From: Microbacterium sp. CFH 31415
GTDB taxonomy: Bacteria > Actinomycetota > Actinomycetes > Actinomycetales > Microbacteriaceae
NCBI RefSeq assembly: GCF_022538185.1
Contig: NZ_JAKYXC010000002.1
Location: 248,001-312,000 of the forward strand
Direction: 5' to 3'
Length of the DNA: 64,000 nucleotides
Below are positions 46,922 through 59,824 of the stretch, piece after piece. The position numbers were made by a program, and so were the translations under genes. How positions within the stretch are numbered: position 1 is the first letter of the stretch; each line of letters opens with the position of its first letter. The notes under the pieces are model-generated. The model was not told the origin of the DNA, did not search any database, and was given only the letters and a program-made list of their open reading frames with translations.

Positions 46922-46955
46922 CGGTGCTCCAGATCGGAAGTGTGCCGGCACCAGT

Positions 46956-46992
46956 ATGCCCCCGAAGGCGGACAGTGCCGCCCCGGGGGCAT
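46956..46992 (-). terminator. Terminator hairpin after rpoZ
   Basis: ATGCCCCCG (46956-46964) pairs with CGGGGGCAT (46984-46992), and an inner GGCGG/CCGCC pair extends the stem. It begins 18 bases past the rpoZ stop and lies before metK. There is no strong T-run. Confidence 0.65.
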
Positions 46993-47010
46993 CAGGAGAT
47001 CGCGGGCTCT

Positions 47011-47265
47011 TTACTCGACGGGACGAAGGCGGAGCTTGTCCTCGTGGATCTCGTGCATCGCGATGGTCAGCGGCTTGTCCTCGACGGTCGAATCGACGAG
47101 CGGGCCGACGTTGTCGAAGAGGTTGCCCTCGTGGAGGTCGGAGTAGTAGTCGTTGATCTGGCGCGCACGCTTCGACGCGAAGATCACGAGCTGGTACTTC
47201 GAGTCGACCTTCTCGAGAAGGCTGTCGATGGGGGGCTCGATGATGCCCTGGTTCGTTCCGGCCAT
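47011..47265 (-). CDS. rpoZ: RNA polymerase omega subunit
   Basis: This 84-aa subunit aids assembly of the RNA polymerase beta' subunit. [28 protein letters not shown] matches the conserved omega core, and the C-terminal [18 protein letters not shown] is typical of actinobacteria. A strong AGGAGGA site precedes the ATG. A TAGAAT box at 47334-47339 on the minus strand may give it a promoter separate from gmk. Confidence 0.96.
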   Translation of the reverse strand: MAGTNQGIIEPPIDSLLEKVDSKYQLVIFASKRARQINDYYSDLHEGNLFDNVGPLVDSTVEDKPLTIAMHEIHEDKLRLRPVE

Positions 47266-47333
47266 GGGAATCCTCCTGGATCGGATGACGGTGGGAAGGT
47301 CTGCGGGCCCCGGACGAACCGAGGCATCCCACC

Positions 47334-47339
47334 ATTCTA
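47334..47339 (-). promoter_or_regulatory. Candidate -10 box for rpoZ
   Basis: TAGAAT, a perfect actinobacterial -10, lies 69 bases before the rpoZ start between gmk and rpoZ. No good -35 is visible at 16-18 bases. Confidence 0.45.
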
Positions 47340-47354
47340 CGTCAGCGGCGCCGA

Positions 47355-48245
47355 TCAGCGCGCAAGGCGTGCCACCTCGCTCGCCGCGCGGGCGACGTCG
47401 TCGTTCACGACACGGAAGTCGAACTCGCCCTGCGAGGCCAGTTCCGTCTTGGCCGTGCGCAGCCGCCGGGCGCGCTCCTCGGCGTCCTCCGTGCCGCGGC
47501 CGACCAGCCGGTCGACGAGCTCGTTCCAGCTCGGCGGGAGGAGGAAGACCAGGGTTGCCGAAGGCTCGGCCGCCCGCACCTGGCGGGCGCCCTGCAGGTC
47601 GATCTCGAGCAGTGCCGTGCGCCCATCGGCGAGCACGCGCTCTATCGGGGTGCGCGGGGTCCCGTAGCGGTGCGCGTTGTGCACGGTGGCATGCTCGAGC
47701 AACTCCCCCGCCGCGATCATCCGGTCGAACTCGGCGTCGTCGACGAAATAGTAGTGCTCGCCGTCGACCTCGCCGGGGCGCGGCGCGCGCGTGGTCGCCG
47801 AGACCGACAGGTGGATCTCGGGGTGGTGCTCCTTGATGTAGGCCGCCACCGTGCCCTTGCCCACCGCGGTCGGGCCCGCGAGCACGACGAGCCTGCTGCG
47901 ACCGCCGCGCGGCTCGAGCTCGGGCCAGCGCTCGTCGAGGAAGCGGCGCAGCGTCTCCCGCTGACGGGCACCCAGGCCGCCGAGTCGCTTGACCGGCGAG
48001 ATCTCGAGGTCCTTGAGGATCCGGTCGCGCTTGCCTTCACCGATGGCGGGGATCGACGTGAGGAACTCTGTCACCCGCATGGCGCCCGCCGGCGACTCCG
48101 GCTCGGCCAGGGCACGCCGCAGCAGCTCCTGCGGCGTGATGACGCGCATCGCGACGTCCTTCTTGAGCGATGCCCGCTCCCGCCGGGCGGCCACGGCGCG
48201 ACGGGATGCCGCCACCCGGTCGACTTCCGGAGGTGTGGTGCGCAT
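47355..48245 (-). CDS. gmk: Guanylate kinase with N-terminal mIHF-like domain
   Basis: This is a 296-aa fusion. Residues 1-108 resemble actinobacterial integration host factor: a basic helix ([19 protein letters not shown]) and a helix-two-turn-helix [19 protein letters not shown] followed by [17 protein letters not shown]. Residues 118-296 are guanylate kinase, with P-loop GPTAVGKGT (124-132), [17 protein letters not shown] and [10 protein letters not shown]. It phosphorylates GMP to GDP. In Mycobacterium mihF and gmk are separate neighbours; here they form one frame. It follows pyrF after one base. Confidence 0.95.
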   Translation of the reverse strand: MRTTPPEVDRVAASRRAVAARRERASLKKDVAMRVITPQELLRRALAEPESPAGAMRVTEFLTSIPAIGEGKRDRILKDLEISPVKRLGGLGARQRETLRRFLDERWPELEPRGGRSRLVVLAGPTAVGKGTVAAYIKEHHPEIHLSVSATTRAPRPGEVDGEHYYFVDDAEFDRMIAAGELLEHATVHNAHRYGTPRTPIERVLADGRTALLEIDLQGARQVRAAEPSATLVFLLPPSWNELVDRLVGRGTEDAEERARRLRTAKTELASQGEFDFRVVNDDVARAASEVARLAR

Positions 48246-48246
48246 G

Positions 48247-49103
48247 TCAGCCACGGAGGGCCTCCCGGTAGAGCTCGGCACGTTCCGCGATGCGGGCCGC
48301 GATGTCGGCAGGCCCCGCCGATAGGATGCTGCGACTCTCGGACGCGACCACGTGGGAGGCGGCGGCGCCGAACAGCGCAGGAAGATCCTCAGGGGCCGCA
48401 CCCTGCGCGCCGAAGCCGGGCGCCAGGATGGGAGCGCCCCGGAGCGCCTCGTCGGAGAGCCCGACCGCGGCACGGTCGACGGTCGCCCCCACGACGAGAC
48501 CGACCGGTCCGAGCCCGCCCGCGAACGCGGCCGATCCGTTCACCCAGGCGATGTCGCGCGCGACGCGCTCCGCCACGGTCTGCCCGTCGCCCGCGGCGAC
48601 GTCGACGACCTGCGCGCTCTGCAGCGCGAAGGCCTCCGGGTTGCTGGTGGCGGCGAGCACGAACGCGCCCTTGTCGTGGCGCACGGCGGTCGTCAGCGTG
48701 GCACGCAGCGAGTCTGCGCCCAGATACGGGCTCAGCGTCACCGCGTCGGCCTCGAGCGGCGAGCCGGCGGTGAGCCACGCGGCGGCGTAGCCGTCCATGG
48801 TCGTTCCGATGTCGCCGCGCTTGGCGTCGGCGATCACCACCAGGCCCGCGCCGCGCGCGGCCGACAGCACGTCTTCGAGCGCGGCGAAGCCGGCCGAGCC
48901 GAAGCGCTCGAAGAACGCGACCTGCGGTTTGACCACCCCGGCGCGGCCTGACGCGGCCTCGACCACGCGGAGGCCGAACTCGCGCACGCCGGCGGCCGAG
49001 ACATCCACTCCCCATTCGGTGAGCAGGTGCTCATGCGGATCGATGCCGACGCACAGGGGGCCGTGGGCGTCGAGCGCGGCGCGCAGCCGCGTGCCGAATG
49101 CGG

Positions 49104-49107
<4 letters not shown>
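48247..49107 (-). CDS. pyrF: Orotidine 5'-phosphate decarboxylase (type 2)
   Basis: This 286-aa enzyme performs the last step of UMP synthesis, OMP to UMP. The catalytic motif [15 protein letters not shown] is typical of the longer actinobacterial and myxobacterial type, with [12 protein letters not shown] near the N terminus and APGFGAQGA at the phosphate site. Its start overlaps the carB stop by four bases. It is part of the pyr operon from pyrR to pyrF, continuing into gmk. Confidence 0.97.
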
Positions 49108-52383
<3,276 letters not shown>

Positions 52384-52391
<8 letters not shown>

Positions 52392-53541
52392 TCTTCTTGG
52401 TCTCCAGGGTCGCGACGACGAGGTCACGGAAGCGGTCGAACAGGTAGTTGGCGTCGTGCGGGCCGGCCGCGGCCTCGGGGTGGTACTGCACCGAGAAGGC
52501 CGGGATGTCGAGGGCGCGAAGGCCCTCGACGACGTTGTCGTTCAGCCCGACGTGGCTGACCTCGATGCGTCCGTAGCCGTGGGGGCTGTCGAACGCGCCC
52601 TCGATCGGCGCGTCCACGGCGAACCCGTGGTTGTGGGCGGTGATCTCGACGCGGCCCGTGGCCTTGTCGAGCACCGGCTGGTTGATGCCGCGGTGACCGA
52701 AGGGGAGCTTGAAGGTGCCGAGGCCGAGGGCACGACCCAGAAGCTGGTTCCCGAAGCAGATGCCGAAGAACGGGAGGCCGTCGTCGAGCACACCTCGCAG
52801 CAGCTCGACGTGGTCGCCCGACGCCGCCGGGTCGCCCGGTCCGTTGGAGTAGAACACGGCGACCGGGTCGATGGCGCGGATGTCGTCGATCGTGACGTTC
52901 TGCGGAAGCACGTGTACGTCGAACCCGCGGGCGGCGAGGTTGTCGATCGTGGCCTGCTTCACCCCGAGGTCGAGCACCGCCAGATTGCCGATGCGCTCCC
53001 CCGTCGCGGTGGTCACCTGGGCGGCTTCCACCGACACCTGCGCGGACAGGTTCTGCCCGGCCATCTGCGGCGCCTCGCGCACGAGCTCGAGCTGGCGCTC
53101 TGCGTCGAGCGACGCAGCATCCCCCGAGAAGATGCCGCCGCGCATGCTTCCCGCCGCCCGGATGTGGCGGGTCACCGCCCGCGTGTCGATGCCGCAGATG
53201 CCCACCACGCCGTCGTTCACCAGGGCGTCGTCGAGCGACTCGTCGGCGCGCCAGTTCGACACGACGCGCGAGGGGTCGCGCACGATGTAGCCCGACACCC
53301 AGATGCGCCGGGACTCGGGGTCTTCGTCGTTCATGCCGGTGTTGCCGATGTGGGGTGCGGTCTGCAGCACGATCTGCCCTGCGTAGGACGGGTCGGTCAG
53401 GGTCTCCTGGTAGCCGGTCATGCCCGTCGCGAAGACGACCTCACCCATAGTCGTGCCCTGAGCGCCGTACGCGCGCCCGACGTGGCGCGTGCCGTCCTCG
53501 AGGACGAGCACCGCGGGGTCGGAATGGAAGAGGGAGGTCAT
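52384..53541 (-). CDS. carA: Carbamoyl-phosphate synthase small subunit
   Basis: This 385-aa glutaminase subunit supplies ammonia to CarB. The class-I amidotransferase nucleophile is in [16 protein letters not shown], with the His and Glu in [12 protein letters not shown], and the N-terminal domain has [25 protein letters not shown] 53541 overlaps the preceding membrane protein gene by four bases. It is coupled to carB through an 8-base overlap. Confidence 0.98.
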
Positions 53542-54047
53542 ACGTCGGTTCCCGTCTGCGTGGGGGTGTGGATCGCCGAGATGCCGTCGGCGACGGCACG
53601 GGCCGAGGCGTCCTGCGGGCGGAGATAGGAGTCGACGACGGTGCCGTCGTCGAGGCGCCACGACAGGCGCAGGAGACCGTCGCGCTCGACGACCCGATCG
53701 ATGGTGACCGTCGCCTGACCGGCGCCGGCGATACGGTCCGCGTCGATGAAGACGCGCGGCTGACCGGTGAGATCGAGCGCGACACCGGCGTCGGTGACGG
53801 TGAGGTCCGCACGCGACCGGTACGTGAGGCCCCGGATCGCGAGGCGCTCGAGCGGCTCGCCGTGGCGGGTCGTCGCGACGTACAGGACAGGGTGAACCGA
53901 CCGCGTCGTCGCTCCCGCGGGGATCTCGCCCACCGGCGCCAGCAGACCGCGGTCGCGCTTGCGGCGCCCGAGCCAGGCCCACGTCCCGAGGGCGAGGAGC
54001 AGGACCGCGGCGCCGACCATGATCAGGATGGCGGTCTGCTGGCTCAT
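53538..54047 (-). CDS. Membrane-anchored PH-like protein of the pyr operon
   Basis: This 169-aa protein has one N-terminal membrane helix (about 6-26), a basic RRKRDRG segment and a beta-rich C-terminal domain (about 50-165) like bacterial PH domains. The function is unknown. A protein of this kind sits at the same place, between pyrC and carA, in Mycobacterium (Rv1382), so its link to the pyr operon is conserved. It overlaps both neighbours by four bases, so it is certainly translated with them. Confidence 0.75.
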   Translation of the reverse strand: MSQQTAILIMVGAAVLLLALGTWAWLGRRKRDRGLLAPVGEIPAGATTRSVHPVLYVATTRHGEPLERLAIRGLTYRSRADLTVTDAGVALDLTGQPRVFIDADRIAGAGQATVTIDRVVERDGLLRLSWRLDDGTVVDSYLRPQDASARAVADGISAIHTPTQTGTDV

Positions 54048-55390
54048 GCGCGCACTCCCAGCGCGTCGAGCACGACGCCGTCGACGACGGTCGGACTCCC
54101 GGCGTGGAGCGTCCAGCGCACCTCGCCGGGAAGCTCGCGGCCGAGATACGGCGAGTTGACGCTGCGGCCACGCAGGTCGGCGGTCGAGAACGTGCGCACG
54201 GGCGCGGCGTCGTAGAAGGTCAGCGATGCGGGCTGCCCCTCGGTCAACGGCGTGCCGTGCCCGCGCAGACGCCCGATGCGGGCGGGCTCGCGCGACATCA
54301 CCCGAGCGACGTCACCCCACGTCAGCAGGCCGGTGTCGACCATCGCCTGTTGCACGACGCGCACGGCGCTCTCGAGGCCGAGCATACCGTTGGCCGCGGC
54401 ATGCCACTCGCACGCCTTCGCCTCCGCGGGGTGCGGCGCGTGGTCGGTCGCGACGATGTCGATCGTGCCGTCGGCGAGGCCCTCGCGCACCGCGAGCACG
54501 TCCTCTTCCCGCCGCAGCGGCGGGTTGACCTTGAACCGGGCGTCGTAGTCGCGCACGAGCTCGTCGGTCAGCAGGAGGTGATGCGGCGTCACCTCGGCCG
54601 TGACGTCGACGCCGCGCTTCTTGGCCCAGCGGATGATCTCCACCGAGCCGGCGGTCGAGAGGTGGCACACGTGCAGCCGCGACCCGACGTGCTCGGCGAG
54701 GAGGACATCGCGGGCGATGATCGACTCCTCGGCGACCGCAGGCCACCCCGCGAGACCGAGCTCGGCCGACACGGCGCCCTCGTTCATCTGTGCGCCTTCG
54801 GTCAGGCGCGGGTCCTGCGCATGCTGCGCGATGACGCCGTCGAAGGCCTTCACGTACTCGAGTGCGCGGCGCATGATGAGCGGGTCCCACACGCAGAACC
54901 CGTCGTCGCTGAAGACGCGCACCTGGGCGCGAGAGTCGGCCATCGCGCCGAGCTCGGCGAGTCGCTCGCCCTTCTGTCCGACGGTGACCGCACCGATGGG
55001 CTGGACGGTGACGAAGCCGGCCGCCTCGCCGAGAGCGAGTTCCTGCTCGACGACGCCGGCCGTGTCGGCGACGGGCGAGGTGTTGGGCATCGCGAACACG
55101 GCGGTGTAGCCGCCGGCCGCTGCTGCGCGGGAGCCGCTCAGGATCGTCTCGGATGCCTCGTACCCGGGCTCGCGCAGGTGGGTGTGCAGGTCGACGAGGC
55201 CGGGAAGCAGCACGAGGCCGTCGGCGTCGACCACGGTCGCACCGGCGCGGCTCACCCCCGTGCCGATCTCGACGATCATGCCGTCTGCGACGAGGACGTC
55301 GGCGGCGGTCGAGCCTTCGACCAGGGCGCCGCGGAAGAGGAGGGTCTCTGCCGGGGAATCGCCGCTCGCGGCGGATCGGGGCAGGCTCAT
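54044..55390 (-). CDS. pyrC: Dihydroorotase
   Basis: This 448-aa zinc amidohydrolase cyclises carbamoyl aspartate to dihydroorotate. [14 protein letters not shown] holds the first metal-binding histidines and the arginine that binds substrate, further ligands are in [11 protein letters not shown] and [10 protein letters not shown], and the catalytic Asp is in VATDHAPH. It is the class I type usual for actinobacteria. It overlaps pyrB and the PH-like gene by four bases each. Confidence 0.97.
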   Translation of the reverse strand: MSLPRSAASGDSPAETLLFRGALVEGSTAADVLVADGMIVEIGTGVSRAGATVVDADGLVLLPGLVDLHTHLREPGYEASETILSGSRAAAAGGYTAVFAMPNTSPVADTAGVVEQELALGEAAGFVTVQPIGAVTVGQKGERLAELGAMADSRAQVRVFSDDGFCVWDPLIMRRALEYVKAFDGVIAQHAQDPRLTEGAQMNEGAVSAELGLAGWPAVAEESIIARDVLLAEHVGSRLHVCHLSTAGSVEIIRWAKKRGVDVTAEVTPHHLLLTDELVRDYDARFKVNPPLRREEDVLAVREGLADGTIDIVATDHAPHPAEAKACEWHAAANGMLGLESAVRVVQQAMVDTGLLTWGDVARVMSREPARIGRLRGHGTPLTEGQPASLTFYDAAPVRTFSTADLRGRSVNSPYLGRELPGEVRWTLHAGSPTVVDGVVLDALGVRA

Positions 55391-56373
55391 CGTGGGTTCT
55401 CCTTCTCTGCGCCCGCTCGGGGATCCTCGCCGCTCTCCGCCCCTGCCAGCAGCAGGTAGAGCGCGGCCATGCGCACCGAGACGCCGTTCGTGACCTGCTC
55501 GAGCACCGTCGAGCGGGGCGAGTCCGCGGCCTCTGCGGAGATCTCCAGTCCCCGGTTCATCGGACCGGGGTGCATGACAATGCTATCTGCACCGAGCGAC
55601 TGCAGACGCCGGGCGTCCAGACCCCAGCGGCGGGAATACTCCCGTTCAGTGGGGAAATACGCGGCATTCATGCGCTCCAGCTGGATCCGCAGCATCATGA
55701 GCGCGTGGGGCCTGCCCGCGATCGCCTCATCGAGGTCGTACACCACCCGCGCGGGCCACGCCGAGACATCCTGCGGGATCAGCGTCGGCGGCGCGACGAG
55801 GGTCACGTCCGCACCGAGCGTGGTGAGCAGCCAGACGTTCGAGCGGGCGACGCGGGAGTGGAGGATGTCGCCGACGATCGTCACCGAGACACCGGCGAGG
55901 TCGCGTCCACGACTGTCGGCGCCGAACCGGCGCTTGCGGATCGTGAACGCGTCGAGCAGTGCCTGCGTGGGGTGCTCGTGGGTGCCGTCGCCGGCGTTCA
56001 CGACGCCGGCAGTGATCCAGCCGCTCGTCGCGAGGGTGCGCGGCGCGCCCGAGGCGCCGTGACGGATGACGACCGCGTCGGCGCCCATCGCCTGGAGCGT
56101 CTGGGCGGTGTCCTGCAGCGACTCCCCCTTCGAGACGCTGGAGCCTTTGGCGGAGAAGTTGATGACGTCGGCGCTCAGTCGCTTCGCCGCGGCCTCGAAC
56201 GAGATGCGCGTGCGTGTCGAGTCCTCGAAGAACAGGTTCACGACCGTCTTGCCGCGCAGCGTCGGCAGCTTCTTGACTTCGCGCTGCTGAGTGTCGGCCA
56301 TGTCCTCCGCGACGTCCAGGATGCGCAGCGCGTCCGCGCGCGACAGGGTCTTGGTGTCGAGCAGATGCCTCAT
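55387..56373 (-). CDS. pyrB: Aspartate carbamoyltransferase catalytic subunit
   Basis: This 328-aa enzyme joins carbamoyl phosphate and aspartate. The carbamoyl-phosphate loop is [27 protein letters not shown] follows, and [10 protein letters not shown] is the aspartate-domain signature. No PyrI regulatory subunit is nearby, as usual in Gram-positive bacteria. The ATG at 56373 overlaps the pyrR stop by four bases, so PyrR control of pyrR translation would extend to pyrB. Confidence 0.98.
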   Translation of the reverse strand: MRHLLDTKTLSRADALRILDVAEDMADTQQREVKKLPTLRGKTVVNLFFEDSTRTRISFEAAAKRLSADVINFSAKGSSVSKGESLQDTAQTLQAMGADAVVIRHGASGAPRTLATSGWITAGVVNAGDGTHEHPTQALLDAFTIRKRRFGADSRGRDLAGVSVTIVGDILHSRVARSNVWLLTTLGADVTLVAPPTLIPQDVSAWPARVVYDLDEAIAGRPHALMMLRIQLERMNAAYFPTEREYSRRWGLDARRLQSLGADSIVMHPGPMNRGLEISAEAADSPRSTVLEQVTNGVSVRMAALYLLLAGAESGEDPRAGAEKENPR

Positions 56374-56900
56374 GACTCGATCGTCACCTCCTCGCGGCCA
56401 TCGGTCTCGTCGAGCCGCACGTTCACGCGTTCGTCGCGGGAACTGGGGAGGTTCTTCCCGACGAAGTCGGGCCGGATCGGCAGCTCGCGGTGCCCGCGGT
56501 CGACGAGCGTGGCCAGGCGCACTGCCGTCGGCCGGCCGATGTCCTGCAGGGCGTCGAGGGCGGCGCGGATGCTGCGACCGGAGAACAGCACGTCGTCGAC
56601 GAGCACCACGACCTTGCCGTCGATGCCCCCCGGCGGGATCGACGTCGGCTGCGGCGCCCGCGTGGGGTTGCGGTGCAGGTCGTCGCGGTACATCGTCACG
56701 TCGAGCGCGCCGACGGGCACGGAGGCGCCGCCGAACTGCTCCACGAGCGCGCCGATGCGGCGGGCGAGCGTGACTCCTCGAGTGGGGATGCCCAGGAGGA
56801 CCAGATTCTCGGGGCCTCGGTTGGACTCGAGGATCTCGTGCGAGATCCGAGTCAGGGCCCGGGTGATGTCGGCCTGGTGCAGCACGATGCGCGTGCTCAT
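56370..56900 (-). CDS. pyrR: PyrR regulator / uracil phosphoribosyltransferase
   Basis: This 176-aa bifunctional protein binds UMP and then pyr mRNA, and has uracil phosphoribosyltransferase activity. [12 protein letters not shown] and the PRPP loop [18 protein letters not shown] are standard. ATG 56900 is chosen because AAGGGAG lies six bases upstream and because a PyrR-binding RNA element covers that site. It heads the operon pyrR-pyrB-pyrC-PH-carA-carB-pyrF. Confidence 0.96.
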   Translation of the reverse strand: MSTRIVLHQADITRALTRISHEILESNRGPENLVLLGIPTRGVTLARRIGALVEQFGGASVPVGALDVTMYRDDLHRNPTRAPQPTSIPPGGIDGKVVVLVDDVLFSGRSIRAALDALQDIGRPTAVRLATLVDRGHRELPIRPDFVGKNLPSSRDERVNVRLDETDGREEVTIES

Positions 56901-56909
56901 CCGCCGCTC

Positions 56910-56940
56910 CCTTCTCCGCCTCACGGGACGGGCTTAAAGG
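56910..56940 (-). promoter_or_regulatory. PyrR-binding RNA element over the pyrR ribosome site
   Basis: In the minus-strand leader the sequence GTCCCGTGAGGCG closely matches the PyrR anti-antiterminator consensus (UCCNGNGAGGY). CCTT (56937-56940) can pair with AAGG (56910-56913), the first bases of the pyrR Shine-Dalgarno sequence. PyrR-UMP binding would stabilise this hairpin and block translation. The leader of about 50 bases has no room for an attenuator. Confidence 0.75.
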
Positions 56941-56959
56941 TTGCTGGTGATCGCGGCCC

Positions 56960-56965
56960 AGTCTA
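56960..56965 (-). promoter_or_regulatory. Candidate -10 box for the pyr operon
   Basis: TAGACT on the minus strand places the transcription start near 56953, giving a leader of about 53 bases that contains the whole PyrR element. The -35 region overlaps the DoxX terminator and is not consensus. Confidence 0.45.
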
Positions 56966-56970
56966 CGACA

Positions 56971-57009
56971 CGGCGAAGGCCGATCCCGAGCAGGGACCGG
57001 CCTTCGCCG
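56971..57009 (-). terminator. Terminator after DoxX gene
   Basis: A perfect 12-bp stem CGGCGAAGGCCG / CGGCCTTCGCCG has a loop that folds further (TCCC/GGGA). It begins 12 bases past the DoxX stop and isolates the pyr promoter from upstream reading. Confidence 0.8.
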
Positions 57010-57020
57010 TCGCGTGCGCG

Positions 57021-57560
57021 TCAGCGGCGCGCAGCCGGACCTCGCAGCACCTGCGAGGCGACGACGAGGGCGGCGGCGATCAGCACGATGTTCTTGAAGA
57101 TGTACTGCCCGGTCAGGGTCGGGCCGACAGGGCCGAACACCTCGGCGGGCAGCAGCACGATCGGCGACAGGATGCCGACGAACGCGAGGGCGAGCACGAC
57201 CAGGCCAACGCGGGCGAACGCACCGCCGGCGATGAGAAGCGCTCCGGCGGCGACCTCGATGACCGCGGTCGCGACCAGTGCCGCCTGGCCGGTGATGAGC
57301 CCGAACGTGAGCTTCTCCCACGTCTGGCTGACCAGCGCCTCGACCGGGCTGACCCCCGGGAAGAGCTTGAGGGCGCCGAACACGGCGAAGACCAGTCCGA
57401 CGGCCATGCGCAGCGCCGGGATGCTCCAGCGCTGGAGCGACACCTTCAGTGCGGCCTCAGCGCGGGCCTCCGCCGCGAACAGCGAGCGGATCGGGTTCGG
57501 GCCACCGGTGGACGAAGAACCGACGACGCCCGCGGCGCCGTGGACGGGAATGGTGGTCAT
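57021..57560 (-). CDS. DoxX-family membrane protein
   Basis: This 179-aa protein has about 55 polar N-terminal residues, then four membrane helices. Family features are [19 protein letters not shown], a middle pair of helices with [13 protein letters not shown], and [16 protein letters not shown]. DoxX proteins take part in redox or quinone-linked respiratory processes; the exact role is not established. ATG 57560 follows AAGGAG by seven bases. With the MBL-Rieske gene it interrupts the usual nusB-pyrR spacing. Confidence 0.85.
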   Translation of the reverse strand: MTTIPVHGAAGVVGSSSTGGPNPIRSLFAAEARAEAALKVSLQRWSIPALRMAVGLVFAVFGALKLFPGVSPVEALVSQTWEKLTFGLITGQAALVATAVIEVAAGALLIAGGAFARVGLVVLALAFVGILSPIVLLPAEVFGPVGPTLTGQYIFKNIVLIAAALVVASQVLRGPAARR

Positions 57561-57735
57561 GGCGGGACTCCTTCGAAATCTGACCGCCCGCATTCGCGGG
57601 CACGGTGATCAGGATCCGAACGGACGCGCGATGATACGTCGCCGCACAGATTGGCGCTGTCTCCACAGCCGCTCCGGCGACCAACGCGGCTCGCCTTGTG
57701 AGAGATCTACAAAGACCGGCCTGCTCGAAGGAGGG

Positions 57736-59301
57736 TCAGGCCGCGGGCTCGCGCTGCGCGTCGTCCTCGACCTTGCCGGCGCGGATGGGATGACCTTGAC
57801 TGGTCAGGCACCTGCCGCTCGCGAGGTCCCACTTCCAGTCGTGCAGCGAGCAGGTCAGCACGCCGTCCTCGATCTTGCCGGTCTTCGTGAGGTCGGCCCG
57901 AAGGTGCGGGCAGCGGCGCTGCACCATCCACTCGCCGAGCTGGGCGTCCTCGGTCTGGTCGGTCTGCTCCGCGTACCAGTTCTCGACATACTCGATGCGG
58001 TCGCGCGACAGGCACTTGAGGAAGGTGGTGAGGAACTCGTTGAACTTGCCACTGCGCCCGACCTCGAACTGCATCGACAGGAAGATCGAGTTCGACCAGT
58101 CGATCTCGCCGTCTCGGATGTTCGTCGAGACCAGGTCGGCGGGGATCGTGTACCAGTAGATGCACTCCTCCCCCGCGTACTCGCGCACCTTGGCCTTGGG
58201 GAAGTCGACGACCATGTCGAGGTCGCCGATGCGGAAGCGAACCATTCCGCCCACGCCGTTGCGGATCGTGCGTGCCCGTCGCAGCAGCGGCTCCCACCAC
58301 TCCTTGATCGCCGCGAGCATCTCGTCGGGCGGCAGCAAGGGCGCGCGCGATGCTTCCTCGGCGCGGATCTCGTCCTGCCGGGAGTCGCGCTGTTCGGCGA
58401 GATAGGCCCACTTGTCGTCGAAGATGCGGTCGATCTCGGCCTGCGTGTACAGCGTCTGCGTGACGCTGAGCTCTCCGCCGTTGAGCTCGACGACCGTTCC
58501 CGGCACGAACTCGTAGCCCTTCTGCTCGGGGCGCAGCTCGGCCATGTGGGCCAGGAACTCGCGCTGATCGGTGAAGATCGCGTCGTCGTCCAGTCCTGTG
58601 CCGTTGAACTTGAACAGCTCCTCGCGGAGGAACATGGGCGGGCCGGCCATCGGGAAGACGTGCTCGGCGTCCACCTTCTCGATGTAGTACATCGCGCGCT
58701 TGTTCTGCGCGTCGCGCTTGAGCTTGGCGAAGTTCTGCTTGGCGTCCTGAGGCAGGTCGTAGACCATGGGCCACCAGATCGCACCCGAGACCTGCGTGAA
58801 GTACGCCTCGGGCTTCGAGAATGACATGAGCTTGTCGAGGTCGAGCGGGTGCGAGTCGTTCTGGTTCAGGATGCTGGCGGTGCCGTCGTCCACGCTCAGC
58901 GACGAGTCGCCGATCGGGCCGTCGCTGGGAGCCCGCAGCGGGGTCACCATCAGCGTGAGCGGACCGAACTCGAGCGGGACGCCCGCCTGCGTATAGATGA
59001 TGTTGTCGTAGCCGAGCCTGCGGAGATCCTGCTCCAGGTCGTCAGTCGGGTAGTCGGGCAGCAGGACCTTGATGTCCTTCGGCACGTGGCGCTCCATCAG
59101 CGCCGGGTCGAAGTGGTCGCGGTGACGGTGCGAGATGTAGAGGAAGTCGGCCTTGCCGTATTTCGCCCAGTCGAGCCCGCGGTTGTCGGGGAACGGGAAC
59201 CACGATCCGAAGAAGGTGGGGCCGATGACCGGGTCGCAGAGGATGCTCCCCCCTGCCGTCTCGATGAACATTCCGGCGTGACCGAGGCCCGTGATGCGCA
59301 T
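57736..59301 (-). CDS. Metallo-beta-lactamase fold / Rieske [2Fe-2S] fusion protein
   Basis: This 521-aa cytoplasmic protein has no signal peptide. Residues 1-240 have an MBL-like fold with HRHRDHFD (His58, His60, Asp62, His63). A middle part (about 240-440) is of unknown class. The C-terminal Rieske domain has Cys464-His466 and Cys484-His487, spaced as in classical centres. The nearest known design is CMP-N-acetylneuraminate hydroxylase, which also joins an MBL-like metal domain and a Rieske centre but in the other order. It is likely an iron-dependent oxygenase; the substrate is unknown. An AAGGAG site and TAGACT box (59321-59326) precede it. Confidence 0.82.
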   Translation of the reverse strand: MRITGLGHAGMFIETAGGSILCDPVIGPTFFGSWFPFPDNRGLDWAKYGKADFLYISHRHRDHFDPALMERHVPKDIKVLLPDYPTDDLEQDLRRLGYDNIIYTQAGVPLEFGPLTLMVTPLRAPSDGPIGDSSLSVDDGTASILNQNDSHPLDLDKLMSFSKPEAYFTQVSGAIWWPMVYDLPQDAKQNFAKLKRDAQNKRAMYYIEKVDAEHVFPMAGPPMFLREELFKFNGTGLDDDAIFTDQREFLAHMAELRPEQKGYEFVPGTVVELNGGELSVTQTLYTQAEIDRIFDDKWAYLAEQRDSRQDEIRAEEASRAPLLPPDEMLAAIKEWWEPLLRRARTIRNGVGGMVRFRIGDLDMVVDFPKAKVREYAGEECIYWYTIPADLVSTNIRDGEIDWSNSIFLSMQFEVGRSGKFNEFLTTFLKCLSRDRIEYVENWYAEQTDQTEDAQLGEWMVQRRCPHLRADLTKTGKIEDGVLTCSLHDWKWDLASGRCLTSQGHPIRAGKVEDDAQREPAA

Positions 59302-59320
59302 GCTGGCTCCTTCCTCGACA

Positions 59321-59326
59321 AGTCTA
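59321..59326 (-). promoter_or_regulatory. Candidate -10 box for MBL-Rieske gene
   Basis: TAGACT on the minus strand gives a predicted leader of about 13 bases that contains the AAGGAG ribosome site. The hexamer is the same as that before pyrR. Confidence 0.4.
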
Positions 59327-59371
59327 TGAGGGGGCCATGGCGCACCAGGGCGTCCCCGCCGTGCAAAAGGA

Positions 59372-59402
59372 GATGCACCGCACCCGCAGGGGGCGGTGCA
59401 TC
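59372..59402 (-). terminator. Terminator after nusB
   Basis: A 10-bp perfect stem GATGCACCGC / GCGGTGCATC with an 11-base loop begins 9 bases past the nusB stop. On the minus strand it is followed by TCCTTTTGC, a short U-tract. Confidence 0.8.
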
Positions 59403-59410
59403 GCCGAAGA

Positions 59411-59821
59411 TCAGGAGGAGCGCGCGATGCGCCCCAGGACTCCGTGGACGAAGGAGCCCGAGTCGTCGGTGGAGAACTCTTTGGCGAGTTCCACCGCCTC
59501 GTCGATCGCGACCGCCGCCGGCACCTCGTCGTTGTAGAGGATCTCCCACACGCCGATGCGCAGCACGGCCCGGTCGACCGCGGGCATGCGGGCGAGCGAC
59601 CAGTCCTTCGCGAAGGTGGTGATCTGCTCGTCGATCGCCTCGCGGTTGTCGATCACGCCGTCGACGATCTCGCGGGCGTACAGCCAGGAGGCCTCGCGCG
59701 CCGGCTCGTTCGCGGCGCGCTTCGCCTCGGCGGCGAGCGTCGACGGGAGCTCGTCGCCGCGGACGTCAGCCTGGAAGAGGATGTCGAGGGCGCGCTTGCG
59801 CGCCTTGCTGCGGGCGCTCAA
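59411..59821 (-). CDS. nusB: Transcription antitermination factor NusB
   Basis: This 136-aa all-alpha protein binds boxA RNA with NusE (S10) in rRNA antitermination. SKARKRALDILFQADVRG is the standard N terminus, and PAVDRAVLRIGVWEIL and AIDEAVELAKEFSTDDSGSFVHGVLG form the conserved C-terminal half. It starts three bases after the efp stop, so it is co-transcribed with efp. Confidence 0.97.
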   Translation of the reverse strand: MSARSKARKRALDILFQADVRGDELPSTLAAEAKRAANEPAREASWLYAREIVDGVIDNREAIDEQITTFAKDWSLARMPAVDRAVLRIGVWEILYNDEVPAAVAIDEAVELAKEFSTDDSGSFVHGVLGRIARSS

Positions 59822-59824
59822 CGG

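Noticed and set aside
46922..46955. A SAM riboswitch before metK
   Set aside because: The space between the rpoZ terminator and metK is about 35 bases, too short for any known SAM aptamer.
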